Assembly (NCBI GenBank): GCA_965262565.1
Contig: CBDHFQ010000005.1
Location: 545,764 to 609,763 of the forward strand
DNA length: 64,000 nucleotides
Reading direction: 5' to 3'
DNA from: CBDHFQ01 sp965262565
Lineage (GTDB): Bacteria > Bacteroidota > Bacteroidia > J057
Of this stretch, positions 18,869 to 29,228 are shown one piece after another. How positions within the stretch are numbered: position 1 is the stretch's first letter; each line of letters begins with the position of its first letter. The notes below the pieces were generated by a model that saw only the letters and a program-made list of their open reading frames with translations, was not told the DNA's origin and did no database searches. A program made the translations under genes and the position numbers.

Positions 18869-21784
18869 CTAGTTAGAGGCATGTGTTTTTAAGAAGTCTT
18901 CGAGATTATCCAATTCTGGGGACTCCCTCACCGCTTGCCAATTGAAATTTTTATCTTGAGGTGTCAGTATTTTTGTGGGATCGAATAATCGGGGATCGAC
19001 GGGAACAGCTTTGTAAGGAGAAAAATCTGGTTCAGCAGTGAACATATCGGAAAAGTCATTAGCAGAAACATCATATTGATTCAAGCAAGGAAGCCCCAAG
19101 GTGTTCCAAATAGTTTTGAAAATGCTCCCAAAGCTATAGTGTACTGAGCTGATATAATTTTTCTTCGCATAAGGGGATATAACCATCAAAATACTTCTGT
19201 GAGCGTCTATATGATCTCGTCCATCCTGGGAATCATCTTCCGTTACAATGATGGCCATGTTTTTCCAGTAAGGAGTTTGAGAAAGAAATTCTACTGTTCT
19301 CCCTAACGCCAAGTCATTATCTGCTAAATAGCTCGCCCAATATGGGTACCCATCTTCTGGGCGTTCTTCCGCTCCATGATCCGCTCCATAATAAATAACG
19401 ATCACTGCAGGAAAGCTGTCTTCAGGCATTTCTCCTTCTTTGGCCAACCATTTTTCAGTGAATTCTTCTATAAATACATCTGCTCGATACTTTTCAGGAA
19501 TTCCCATATTGTAGGAAGGGAATTTCCGAGAGGTATTCTTAAACAATGGTTCTGAAATAGGGAAATTAACGGTAACCTTGGAGGCAACAGTATAATCATT
19601 TGTCTCTTCAGGATTATTATATATTCCCGCTAACCATACATCTAGCCCAAAATTGTAAAAGGGGATGTTGTAACGGTCTAAATGCTCCCACATGGAACCC
19701 GCTTCATTATAGTCCTCTGGTAATTGGGAAATTCCATATTGGTACGCTAAATTCCCTGGTGCTTCGGAATCAGCTTGTCTTTTTTTTCCTCCACCATACT
19801 CTATCACTACTTCTGTCTCGATCCAATCATTAGGGTAAGCATTGACCAACCACCAATGTCCGTCTACAGATTGGTCCCCATCGCAGTAAAAGTTGTCTGA
19901 AATGGCGTACTCACTGGCTAGTTTTAAATGATTAACCATAACGTCCACCTCAGCTATATGTTTCGATCCATCTTTGTTCGCAATATTTGCCCTGTAACCA
20001 AATTCCGCTAAGGTAGAGTCTCCTCTACCTAATTGGCCAAAAATCTGATCGTAAGTTCGATTTTCTTTGACGATGTATACGAAATGCTTGATAGGAGATT
20101 CCTTTTCTCCAGGATAAAGGGGAATAGGATTATCTTTCCTTTCTTCCCGCATTTGATCTGTTACTTTCTCCATTCGGAAGTTATTTTGAATGACGTTTGT
20201 GGTCATTTCTTCCAGTCCTTTCTCATCGGGTAGATCAATGACAGAGACAACTCCATTGACCAAAAAACCGATATAGCTCATGATGCCTTCGACTTCTACT
20301 CCTTTCCCCCCATTCGGACCGCTTCCATAGCCTTTTGCATTACTCACGATTAACGTTTGATCATTGTTGGTCAGTTTTACTTTAGCAGGAAACCAGGCAG
20401 TAGGGATATGACCCAATACTTCCAGCTTAGGGATATCGATCACTGCTACAGCATTTATTCCTGCTTCAGCGACATAAAGCCGTTGATTATCTTTAGAGGC
20501 AGTAAGGCCAAAAGGAATGATTCCCCGCAAATTCCCCAGGCGAGGGTCGGGTTGAAGGTAGATGTTGTTCACTACTGTATCCTTTTCTATATCAATGACC
20601 GAAATACAATCATTATGACCATTACTCACAAATACATATTTATCCGTAGCTACTACTGAATTGGGGCTGGAACCACCTACTGCGGGGATTTCATCTACCA
20701 ATTCTCCTACCAGGATACCTGTTTTAATTTTTGCGGTAACAGTAGGCTGTTCTTTTTTGAGGTCAATTTTCCATACTGAGAATGATTCGGGGACATTTGG
20801 ATCTCCTAAAGGAGGAACTTTTAAGGTATCTGTGTCAATCCCTTCTATCATTTCTTTGGATAAATAGGTGTATACAGGAAAGTCCAAAGCGCTCTCCCAT
20901 AAATTATCATCATCCAGGGAGGTAATTTTTTTGTATTCAAATGCGCCTACATTAGCTACATAAACCGCATCTTCCTCAGGCTTAAGTGTTAAGGAAAAAG
21001 GATATCTCCCCACCTGAATATTGTGCAGAATTTGTTCCGTTTCTGTATCTAGGATGAATAGTCTGAAGTTGCTTTGATCCACTCCATAAAGGGTTTTCCC
21101 ATCTTTGCTTAATACCATCTCTCCTATAAATCCATGGGAGAAATCTTTTAAGCCATCTTGTGCTGTTTTTTGATTACAATCTATGCTACCTATTATCCTG
21201 TTTGTTTGTAGATCAACTTTGTAAATCCTATTTTCTTGTCCTCCGGAAACATAGAGCAGTTTATTATCTGGAGAAATCGCTAGTCCCATGAAAATGGAAG
21301 GAAAATAGTCTTTATTCATTTGGGTATTGATGGCATAACCGTATTCATAGGAGCTTTGGTTGGTGAGGTTTCCTTCTCCCACCACTTCTCCACATGAAAT
21401 ACACCCTTCTATTTGGGTATTTCGATATTCTTCTTCGGAACGTCTACCATCTGGAAGTTGTACTATGTCTGGTTCTGCTGACAAGATATTTCTGAGCATC
21501 GTAATAGAAAAGGGGGTAAAGCCCGAATTAGCTGTTACCACTGTATTTCCATCTGGGCTGACACATAAGCCAAAAGGGTGAGGCGCCGTTTTAAAGGTCC
21601 GACCAGCGGATTGAATAAATCTGCCATTAGGAATGACTGTTTTTCCCGCTTCGTTGATTTGGGTGTATTCGGTAGTGGCTGGAGCGCTTATCATATACCT
21701 GGACTGATCCTCATTGGCACATGAATACCAAAAAGTGGTTATCCCCATCCAACATAGGGCGCAATAGAGGTGTGTTATCTTCAT
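18869..21784 (-). CDS. YncE-type propeller / phosphoesterase fusion lipoprotein
   Basis: This 971-residue protein fuses two modules. A lipoprotein signal ends at Cys22 (WYSC). Residues of about 35-520 form YVTN/YncE-like propeller repeats (LAISPDNKLLYVSGGQENRI, SVIDIEKDTVVNNIYLQPD). From about 575 on is a phosphoesterase-family domain related to AcpA acid phosphatase, phospholipase C and alkaline phosphatases, with KENRTYDQIFGQL, YGADHGAEE and the metal-site-like EDDSQDGRDHIDAHRS. It would hydrolyse phosphoester substrates at the cell surface or in the periplasm. It lies 120 bp after susD and 15 bp before the Asp-box gene, so phosphate release from an imported or surface-bound organic compound is a reasonable inference. 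Known as a bifunctional family in other bacteria. Confidence 0.88.
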   Translation of the reverse strand: MKITHLYCALCWMGITTFWYSCANEDQSRYMISAPATTEYTQINEAGKTVIPNGRFIQSAGRTFKTAPHPFGLCVSPDGNTVVTANSGFTPFSITMLRNILSAEPDIVQLPDGRRSEEEYRNTQIEGCISCGEVVGEGNLTNQSSYEYGYAINTQMNKDYFPSIFMGLAISPDNKLLYVSGGQENRIYKVDLQTNRIIGSIDCNQKTAQDGLKDFSHGFIGEMVLSKDGKTLYGVDQSNFRLFILDTETEQILHNIQVGRYPFSLTLKPEEDAVYVANVGAFEYKKITSLDDDNLWESALDFPVYTYLSKEMIEGIDTDTLKVPPLGDPNVPESFSVWKIDLKKEQPTVTAKIKTGILVGELVDEIPAVGGSSPNSVVATDKYVFVSNGHNDCISVIDIEKDTVVNNIYLQPDPRLGNLRGIIPFGLTASKDNQRLYVAEAGINAVAVIDIPKLEVLGHIPTAWFPAKVKLTNNDQTLIVSNAKGYGSGPNGGKGVEVEGIMSYIGFLVNGVVSVIDLPDEKGLEEMTTNVIQNNFRMEKVTDQMREERKDNPIPLYPGEKESPIKHFVYIVKENRTYDQIFGQLGRGDSTLAEFGYRANIANKDGSKHIAEVDVMVNHLKLASEYAISDNFYCDGDQSVDGHWWLVNAYPNDWIETEVVIEYGGGKKRQADSEAPGNLAYQYGISQLPEDYNEAGSMWEHLDRYNIPFYNFGLDVWLAGIYNNPEETNDYTVASKVTVNFPISEPLFKNTSRKFPSYNMGIPEKYRADVFIEEFTEKWLAKEGEMPEDSFPAVIVIYYGADHGAEERPEDGYPYWASYLADNDLALGRTVEFLSQTPYWKNMAIIVTEDDSQDGRDHIDAHRSILMVISPYAKKNYISSVHYSFGSIFKTIWNTLGLPCLNQYDVSANDFSDMFTAEPDFSPYKAVPVDPRLFDPTKILTPQDKNFNWQAVRESPELDNLEDFLKTHASN

Positions 21785-21904
21785 TTGGGTTCATCGTGGA
21801 TAAAGAGCGTGGAATAATATGATCCCGGAAGATTACCTACAATCCCTTGCAAGTAACTTCCGGGGTAGTTTAGTTTTAGTTTCTGTTGATTTGTTTAACT
21901 GCTG

Positions 21905-23371
21905 TTAGTTTTGCCACCAATGTTTTACATTAATGTCGTCTCCTCCTATCCTTGAAATGGCAGCATTATAGTTGGCACCATTTAGGGTTTGCTCGATATT
22001 AGGATACATAAATCGATTTGCTATCTGTCCTCCATTGACATTCCCTGCACCGATTTGAAATTCTGGTTGTCCCGTTCTTCTGAATTGCGTCCACCCCTGC
22101 ATTCCTACGGTGAAATACATAGCTAAATATTTATGTATCAAGATGGTATTTACATCGCCGTCAAAAGCTACGCCTTCTTGTTCTAAATAACCTGTTGGAT
22201 CAGCTCCCCATTGCTCCATAGAAGCTAAAATTCCACTTTCATACAACTCTTGTGCTCCGGCACCAGTGGTAATCCATCCTCTTTGAACAGCTTCTGCCAG
22301 GATAAACTGTACTTCCGCAAAGGTCATAAAAATACAAGGCGTCGTCTTTTGGCGAAAATACTCTTCATTTAGTCGGGATAAATTACTTTCTGGAAATTGA
22401 GATGCTTCTGATTCGCTTAAACCGTGAGGTAATCCGTCGTACACTTTTATGTCTGCATCGGCAGTTGCTGGCGTGGGTTGGAACCAAATAGGAATGCGAG
22501 GATCATTAAAACGCTCTAATAAAGTATCCAAAAAGAAGGCAGAAGGTTTTCTAGCATTAAATTCCCAGTCGCGGTAACCATCGATAGCGTTTACGTCAGG
22601 ATTTGATCCACCGAAAAGATAAACGGCATTATCGTCATTGCTGGTGAAAATAGGGAATGTTACAGGATCATTAACAATTTCCTGCATTTCACTTCTAACA
22701 TCATAAGAGGAATTTGAGATATCCGTTAATAAGCGAAGTCTTAAGGAATTAGCAAATTTTTTCCACTTCGCAATATCCCCTCCATATAGCACATCTCCCC
22801 CGTTAATCAAACCCGCACTTTCATCCAGCATCAAGTTAGCCGCTCTAAGATCTTCCAACAATGCTGGGTAGATGGAACTTTGCTCATCATAGGCTGGAAA
22901 ATATTTTGTAAAGTCTAATTCTTCGTTGCTGGCTTGAATCGCTTGAGAAAAAGGGATATCCCCAAAAGCGGCGGTCAGATTGGCAAATAAGTAGGATCTG
23001 TAGATTAAGGCAATGGCTTTATAATTCTCATCCCCAAAATCAGCAGCTAAATTTTCCATATCTACTACATCTGTCAGTGTTCTGTAGGAGTTGTTCCAAA
23101 GGCCAGATCCTGTTCCTCCATCCCAAAGATATTGAGCCACATCACTACCATTAATATTTTCATTGTAGTGGTTGATAACTGTACCTGGAAACCAATCGTG
23201 AATATGCATGTTTCCAGCAATGTTAAACCCTACATTCAGCAGTAAAGCTCCAGGATTAATGTTTACGGGCCTGTTGGTATTCGTATTAATTTCTTCAAAA
23301 TCGTCTGTGCATGCAGTGATCATTAAGATAGAAGCACAGAAAAGGGCTTTAAAAAATGTATGTAATTTCAT
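21905..23371 (-). CDS. SusD/RagB-family outer-membrane lipoprotein
   Basis: This is the surface-exposed substrate-binding lid of a SusC/SusD uptake pair. The 488-residue product has a lipoprotein signal with Cys21 (MITACTDDFEEINTN) and the SusD-like helical TPR organisation: FANLTAAFGDIPFSQA, YPALLEDLRAANLML, WKKFANSLRLRLLTDIS and MTFAEVQFILAEAV. These features match the SusD-like_2 type. It starts 26 bp after the SusC stop codon, so the two are cotranscribed. The substrate is unknown; downstream genes suggest a phosphate- or ester-bearing compound rather than a classic glycan, because no glycoside hydrolase is present. Confidence 0.95.
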   Translation of the reverse strand: MKLHTFFKALFCASILMITACTDDFEEINTNTNRPVNINPGALLLNVGFNIAGNMHIHDWFPGTVINHYNENINGSDVAQYLWDGGTGSGLWNNSYRTLTDVVDMENLAADFGDENYKAIALIYRSYLFANLTAAFGDIPFSQAIQASNEELDFTKYFPAYDEQSSIYPALLEDLRAANLMLDESAGLINGGDVLYGGDIAKWKKFANSLRLRLLTDISNSSYDVRSEMQEIVNDPVTFPIFTSNDDNAVYLFGGSNPDVNAIDGYRDWEFNARKPSAFFLDTLLERFNDPRIPIWFQPTPATADADIKVYDGLPHGLSESEASQFPESNLSRLNEEYFRQKTTPCIFMTFAEVQFILAEAVQRGWITTGAGAQELYESGILASMEQWGADPTGYLEQEGVAFDGDVNTILIHKYLAMYFTVGMQGWTQFRRTGQPEFQIGAGNVNGGQIANRFMYPNIEQTLNGANYNAAISRIGGDDINVKHWWQN

Positions 23372-23397
23372 TTTTATATGTTTTGAAAGAGATAATG

Positions 23398-26300
23398 TTA
23401 AAACTGGATATTTACATTTACTCCATAGCTTCTGGTAGAAGGAACTTGTGATACTTCTACTCCTTGAAGGACGCCACCGCGGTTTATTCCTCCGGAGTTT
23501 GCTCCGTTTACAGTAACTGATTCAGGATCTATATGAGGGATATCTGTCCAAAGGGCTAAGTTTCTGCCGATAAGCGACACACTCAATCGTTGAATTCCAA
23601 TTTTAGTCGTCATGCTAGTAGGGAAGGTATATCCCAATCTCACCTCACGTAATTTGGTAAAGGTATTTTCGAAGGTATTATTCTCTACATTATCGCGCTG
23701 AGAACGGAAATAAGCTGCTGCTTTTGTGCGCCCAATCGTAACATCATTAGGGCGATACGTCCCATCTGGATTTTCAATCACCCCAGGACTCACATAATTG
23801 TCATCATAGGCGTATAACACATGAGACAGTACTCCAGAAGCATCACCAGTGGCATAGGTATAGCTGTAAATTTCACCTCCCTGTCTGTGGTCAAATAAAA
23901 ATCCGAAATTAAAGCCTTTGTAGAAGAATTTATTGTAAATACCTCCTACCCAATCAGGATTATAGTTCCCCCAGGATTCCACTTCTGTTCCTTTCAACCT
24001 AATTCCATCTTCTGTATGAATGATTTGTCCATCAAATTCCCCACCTTCTACTCTTTTCCAACCTAAACCATACAATTCTCCTACCGAACCTCCTACCCTG
24101 GCGATTACCTGACAAGCACCATAAGGACATTGACCAAGTTCGAGGATATCTGTTCCTTCTACCAATGAAACCACTTCATTTCTGTTCCTGGTGAAATTGA
24201 CATCTACCTCCCAACGAAATCCATTATTCGCATTAATAGGCGTACCATTGACCAATAATTCTACTCCTTTATTCTGAAGCTCTCCTGCGTTTTCCCACCT
24301 TGCATCTATACCGGCAGTAACAGTAGTAGCAATAGGGAGTATCTGATTAGTTGCTTTAATAGAATAGTAAGTAAAGTCGATGCCCAATCTATTATTAAAG
24401 AATCTGACATCCGCTCCTACTTCAAAAGACTCACTCAATTCATTTACAAGGTCAGGATTGGTCAACAATCTTTGATTAGTAACAGAACCAGAGAGCGTTC
24501 CATAATTATACACTCTTTTCGTAAGGAATGGATCTGCATCATTTCCAGTCTGTCCCCAGTTAGCTCTTAATTTAGCAAAAGAGAATACTTCAGGTAATTC
24601 AACTAGTCTATTTACAATAGCACTGAAAGATACTGATGGATAGAAGTAAGAAGTGTTATTTACCCCTAAGGTCGAGGACCAGTCATTTCTACCCGTCACA
24701 TCTAAGAATAACGTATTCTTATAAGATAAAGAAGCGAGTCCATATAAGCTCTGAATTTCTTTTTCACTTGCAAAGGGTCTTACTACGGTAGCTCCAAGTG
24801 CATTCCCTAAATCGTATACCCCAGGAACGGCTAACTCATTCGCGGTAACCGTTAACTCATCATATTTTTGATTCATTAAGTTACCCCCAAAAGAAACAGT
24901 AAGATCAAAGTCGCCTCCAAAAGGTTGGTTGTACTTTAATAAGAAATCGGAATTTCTCTCTGTGAAAAAGATATCCTGTTCTCTGTACCTTCCTCTTGGA
25001 TAATAAACAGTGGACCAAGGGCGTTGGAAAGTTCTTTTATCTCCGAAATAATCTATTCCACTTCTCAACATTAAGCTCAATCTATCGCTGAAATCATAGG
25101 TAACAGATAGATTACCAAAGATCCTATTTTTCTCAAATCCATTTAAATGCTCATAAGCTACAAAATAGGGATTATCTGCCCACCCATACATATAAGCTTG
25201 TTCTATATCTTCTTTTCCTTCTACCCAATAATCTTCAAACCAACTCATAGGTGCATTAGGCTCCCACCATATGAAGGAATACATAACAGCAGAAGAACCA
25301 TATCCTGGTGTTTGTATATTATCACTATTGCCAAGGACATAATTCACATTTGTTTGTACCGTCAATTTGTCATTTGGTGTAATAGCGCCTGAAACTGATA
25401 CTGTATTTCTTGTAAGATCTGTATTTGGAAGAATACCCGTCCTGTGCAAATTCGTGTAGGATACCCGAAAATTCCCCATTTCACTAGCTCCGGCGATGGC
25501 AATATTATTGGAAAGGGTTACTCCCGTTTCAAAATAGCTCTTTACGTTATCTTCAGGAGCCACCCAGGGAATTGGGATTCTGTTTCCATTCTCATCTAAT
25601 GGGGAACCGTATTGAACATACGTCTGACCTTGTCCTAAAGCCGGACCTCTACTTTGGCCAGAGTTCGATGTGGAAGGTCTTCCCCCATACTCAGTTGCTT
25701 CATCTCCAAACGAATAATAATCTGCAGAACCATTTCCGGCACCATAAACTTCCTGAAAATCGGGGAATCTTAGAATATCATCCATGGTAACGGAGGAGTT
25801 TATGCTGACTCCTATCCCTTTTGCATTTTTTCCTGATTTTGTCGTAATCAATAATACTCCATTGGCTGCCCTTGAGCCATATAGTGCAGCTGCGCTTGCC
25901 CCTTTAAGAACAGTAATTGACTCAATATCATCAGGATTAATATCTCCTGTTCCGTTGCCGAAATCAACAGGTAGGTCGCGTTGGTCATAGGAATCTGAAC
26001 CATTCCCATTAAATCCACTGCTAACTGGCGTTCCATCCACCACCATTAAAGGAGCGTTATTTCTCAAAGATGATTCCCCACGAATGGTGATAAGTGCAGA
26101 ACCAGCAACGCCTGTACCTCCGGAAGCGATATTCACACCTGCCACTTTTCCTGAAAGTAGATTGACAAAATTACTTTCACGTACATCTCCTAATTCTTCT
26201 CCCTGAACCTCTTGAATAGCATATCCTAAGGCTAGCTTATCCCTTTCAATACCTAATGCGGTAATAACCACTTCGTCCATAGCTACATCTTCGGACTCTA

Positions 26301-26607
26301 AAGTAATGTTAATCTTTGCTCTTCCACTAATATCAATTTCTTGTGTAGCAAATCCGATAAAGGAAAAAACTAAAGTGGCTTCTGGATCTTCGATGGATAG
26401 TTCATATATACCATCATTATCAGTAACTGCTCCTTGGGCAGTACCTTTAATCAATACCGTTACACCTGGTAGTGCATTTCCATCTATATCACTCACTAAG
26501 CCTGAAACAGTTTGGCCGTACATAGATGAAGTCGATAAGATTAAAAGAGGAAGTAAAAAAATGAGACACAAATGCCTTGTGCCTTGTAGAAGTAATACAA
26601 GTTTCAT
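23398..26607 (-). CDS. SusC/RagA-family TonB-linked outer-membrane transporter
   Basis: This is the barrel half of a SusC/SusD pair and moves a substrate across the outer membrane using TonB energy. The 1069-residue protein has a signal peptide (to about 32), a carboxypeptidase-like regulatory domain (VSGLVSDIDGNALPGVTVL), the SusC linker with DEVVITALGIERDK, a plug domain (GSALITIRGESSLRNNAPL, VLKGASAAALYGSRAANG) and a TonB barrel ending in an aromatic C-terminal strand (YGVNVNIQF). The frame is intact. There is no N-terminal secretin/STN domain, so a FecIR-type sigma/anti-sigma circuit is not expected; none is seen nearby. It is the first gene of a run extending to about 16.4 kb. Confidence 0.95.
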   Translation of the reverse strand: MKLVLLLQGTRHLCLIFLLPLLILSTSSMYGQTVSGLVSDIDGNALPGVTVLIKGTAQGAVTDNDGIYELSIEDPEATLVFSFIGFATQEIDISGRAKINITLESEDVAMDEVVITALGIERDKLALGYAIQEVQGEELGDVRESNFVNLLSGKVAGVNIASGGTGVAGSALITIRGESSLRNNAPLMVVDGTPVSSGFNGNGSDSYDQRDLPVDFGNGTGDINPDDIESITVLKGASAAALYGSRAANGVLLITTKSGKNAKGIGVSINSSVTMDDILRFPDFQEVYGAGNGSADYYSFGDEATEYGGRPSTSNSGQSRGPALGQGQTYVQYGSPLDENGNRIPIPWVAPEDNVKSYFETGVTLSNNIAIAGASEMGNFRVSYTNLHRTGILPNTDLTRNTVSVSGAITPNDKLTVQTNVNYVLGNSDNIQTPGYGSSAVMYSFIWWEPNAPMSWFEDYWVEGKEDIEQAYMYGWADNPYFVAYEHLNGFEKNRIFGNLSVTYDFSDRLSLMLRSGIDYFGDKRTFQRPWSTVYYPRGRYREQDIFFTERNSDFLLKYNQPFGGDFDLTVSFGGNLMNQKYDELTVTANELAVPGVYDLGNALGATVVRPFASEKEIQSLYGLASLSYKNTLFLDVTGRNDWSSTLGVNNTSYFYPSVSFSAIVNRLVELPEVFSFAKLRANWGQTGNDADPFLTKRVYNYGTLSGSVTNQRLLTNPDLVNELSESFEVGADVRFFNNRLGIDFTYYSIKATNQILPIATTVTAGIDARWENAGELQNKGVELLVNGTPINANNGFRWEVDVNFTRNRNEVVSLVEGTDILELGQCPYGACQVIARVGGSVGELYGLGWKRVEGGEFDGQIIHTEDGIRLKGTEVESWGNYNPDWVGGIYNKFFYKGFNFGFLFDHRQGGEIYSYTYATGDASGVLSHVLYAYDDNYVSPGVIENPDGTYRPNDVTIGRTKAAAYFRSQRDNVENNTFENTFTKLREVRLGYTFPTSMTTKIGIQRLSVSLIGRNLALWTDIPHIDPESVTVNGANSGGINRGGVLQGVEVSQVPSTRSYGVNVNIQF

Positions 26608-27131
26608 AGATTAACGCAGTTTAAAATTACTATTAGAAAATGTGCAGGGGAGAACATTTATGTTCTCTCTTGCTTTTTACATACTTAAAATTCGTCTTAC
26701 CTAAATACCTTTTTAGCTCAATATACCGTATAGTCAGACCATATAATAATATACATATTGAAATACAGCATAAATTGAATTAAGACCCTATACAATTCTT
26801 ATAATTTCAACATTAAAAATTCTCTCTTTCAAATAGTTGACAAGTAGCTACAGTTTACTAAATTTAGAGCTCTAAATCGTTTTTATAAATTACTATAACT
26901 GGTACATTTCAAATATATTTATTTATATATACATCAATGGTTTACTATAGTAAAATAATTGTTAAGTATTTATAAACTATTGAAGCTCACAAAACAAATA
27001 CATTATATTTACTTTTAATCTAAGAAGTATTTCTATCGCCAAAATACATACGCATTCCTACCTAAACCCTACAATCACCACATCATTACAGCTCAGTATT
27101 TTTTAAACTTTTAAAATACTCTTCTCATAAA
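26608..27131. other. AT-rich upstream region of the SusC operon
   Basis: About 520 bp, extremely AT-rich, between SusC and the start of readable kinase remnants. It holds an inverted repeat near SusC and presumably the operon promoter. The outermost part may be further decayed sequence of the adjacent kinase, but I cannot read homology in it. Confidence 0.4.
26650..26667 (-). promoter_or_regulatory. Inverted repeat in the SusC leader
   Basis: GAGAACAT and ATGTTCTC form a perfect 8-bp inverted repeat around 2 bp, 43-60 bp upstream of the SusC start. It could be a regulator operator or a small leader hairpin. The sequence shows only the symmetry; the role is inferred. Confidence 0.4.
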
Positions 27132-27959
27132 ACAAAATTCACTATTGAGCACGGTAGAAAATTATGGGTAAGATCTATTTGTAAACCTATCTTTGATGCA
27201 AAAGGGGATGTAACTAGACTTAGAGGAGTATTTCAGGATATTGACCAACGAAAAAAGAAAGAACTACAATTAAACCAATCCTATTGATATCATAAGTCAG
27301 CAAAATCGACGATTACTTAATTTTGCTCATATTGTTTCCTATAACCTTCGTTCTCATACAAGTAATTTCGGAAATTTGATTGAGTTATATCAATTTTCCA
27401 GTGATCCAAACATCAAACAGCAGACTTTTGAACAGCTTACGATTAATTTTCAACGGCTTTCAGAAACTATTGATTACTTGGTGGAAATCGTAAAAATTCA
27501 AACGGATGTCAATAAACAAAAATCAGAATTTGAGTTGGAGGTAGAAATTTCCAAAGTACAGGATATCCTAAAAACTGATATTCAAAAATATCAAGCTACC
27601 TTCGATATAGATGTTACTGCTTGTCCTAAGATACTTTATGTAGGTGCTTATCTCCAGAGTATTCTACTTAATCTCATATCAAATGCTATTAAATACCGTC
27701 ATCCAGATAGAAAACCACATATTCATATGTAAAAGGTAATTGTCCAGGAATAATCATTAGTGATAATGGACTAGGTATAAATCTAAAAAGGAATCGAAGA
27801 AAGATGTTCGGCTTATATAACACCTTCCATGACAATGAAGATGCCAGAGGTGTAGGCTTATTTTTAGTAAAGAACCAAGTAGAATCTTTAGGTGGAAAAA
27901 TATCAGTAGAAAGTGAGGTCAATGTAGGAACATCATTTAATATTTTGTTTTATGAGTAA
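27132..27959 (+). pseudogene. Decayed PAS-domain histidine kinase
   Basis: The remains are spread over three frames. 27132-27284 reads the end of a PAS/PAC domain (EHGRKLWVRSICKPIFDAKG) and ends at a TGA. From 27286 a second frame gives the dimerisation region NRRLLNFAHIVSYNLRSHTS and the N box ILLNLISNAIKYRHPDRKP, stopping at 27732. A third frame from about 27726 gives DNGLGINL and GVGLFLVKNQVESLGGKIS, ending with TAA at 27957-27959. The expected SH-N-L phosphoacceptor His reads SYNL, a His-to-Tyr change, so even the repaired protein may be inactive. Family known: Bacteroidota PAS sensor kinases of this type precede a small response regulator, and one follows here. Confidence 0.75.
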
Positions 27960-28231
27960 TAAACGAATTGAGATTATCAGTATCATAAATGATGATAGTA
28001 GGTATTCCTTTTATATGCAGTTATTGTGGCCAGGCTAAAGAAATAACAACTATAAGAATGGTTGTTAATCATGTAGAATAAGCACTTTTGTATTTAACTC
28101 AGCATTTACTGTATGCTCAACACTTGCCGGATTTAATTTTATTGGATTTAAATATCCCTATTAAGGATAGATGGAATTTTTTAAAAGCCTATGCAGATCT
28201 GACAACATCATCCTTAAGAAAAACAGTCTAG
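27952..28231 (+). pseudogene. Decayed single-domain response regulator
   Basis: An ATG at 27952 overlaps the kinase stop by 8 nt. The first frame reads IEIISIINDDSRYSFYMQLL, matching the beta-1 strand and acidic pocket of a receiver domain, and hits a stop after about 28 codons. Further on, another frame reads QHLPDLILLDLNIPIKDRWN, the phosphoacceptor Asp strand of a receiver (LLDLNxP), and stops at 28229-28231. The conserved Thr and Lys segments of the C-terminal half are not readable. It is a companion to the kinase remnant. Confidence 0.7.
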
Positions 28232-28331
28232 TCATACAATTGGGAAAAGATATGATCAATGCTCAATATCTTCTCCCTGCAAGCATTTAGACCTTTGCGA
28301 CTAAACTTATTATACTAAATGTTTATTTAGC

Positions 28332-29208
28332 CTATTGCTTCACTTCTAACATTCCATCCATACCGAAAGCAGTGTAAATCCCAGCGGTCACTTGGTCTGA
28401 CTGATCATTCAGATTTTTGATAGGATCTCCCATCCCCATTTTATCTATCACCGTTCTAAATGGTCTATGGCCACGTTCCATGCTCACCAGATGACTAATA
28501 GCATCTGCTACATCCTGAGGATCCTGGGCAGGATTATTTTCTAACGCCTTACCAAAATTTTCTTTGGCGGCTTCCGGTGCCTGAAGGAATTCTCCATATT
28601 CAGCATCTCTACTGTGATCGCTTGGTGTAACTAGATTCGCGAAAAAAGTAGTCGGATATCCCCCTGGTTCTACTACGATAGACTCTACCCCAAAACCAGA
28701 TAATTCTGTTCTATAATTTTCAGCCAATGCTTCTACTGCCCATTTAGTGGCATTGTAAGGACCGTAAAATGGAAGAGTCATCCTTCCCAATAAACTCGAT
28801 ACAGCGATGAGTAAGCCTGAACCTTGTTTTCTTAAATGTGGAATGACTGCTCGACACATCCTTTGGACGCCAAAAACATTTACATCGAATAAGAATTTGA
28901 AATCGTCTGAAGTAAACATTTCTTGCATACCCGATACGCCAAGGCCTGCATTATTGATCAAGACGTCTACTCCTCCTAATAACTAACTCTACAGCTTGCT
29001 TCACTCCCTGGTCTACGCTACCATCCTTAGTCACATCTATTTCTACTACATGCATTCCTTTTCCTTTGAGTTCTTCTGCCACTTCTTTATTCCTCCCCTC
29101 GGGACTACGCACAGTACCCACTACTTTATGACCATCTTTCAATAAATTTAGCACGGTTAGCTTTCCAAAGCCTCCACTGGCTCCGGTAATAATAATTCGT
29201 TGAGACAT
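28332..29208 (-). pseudogene. SDR-family oxidoreductase with a frameshift
   Basis: The two halves of a short-chain dehydrogenase lie in different frames. From the ATG at 29208, 85 codons give the Rossmann start IIITGASGGFGKLTVLNL and run into a false end. The rest, 28332 to about 28980, gives VDVLINNAGLGVSGMQ, an SSLLGRMTLPFYGPYNATKW active-site stretch (Ser, Tyr-x-x-x-Lys) and an SDR C-terminus. One extra base at about 28980-28983 accounts for the break; removing it gives a normal 291-residue protein. All catalytic residues survive, so this is a recent mutation, a sequencing error or a programmed shift, with the first two more likely. The substrate is unknown. Confidence 0.85.
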
Positions 29209-29228
29209 AGGTTTTGTATTATAGTTGT

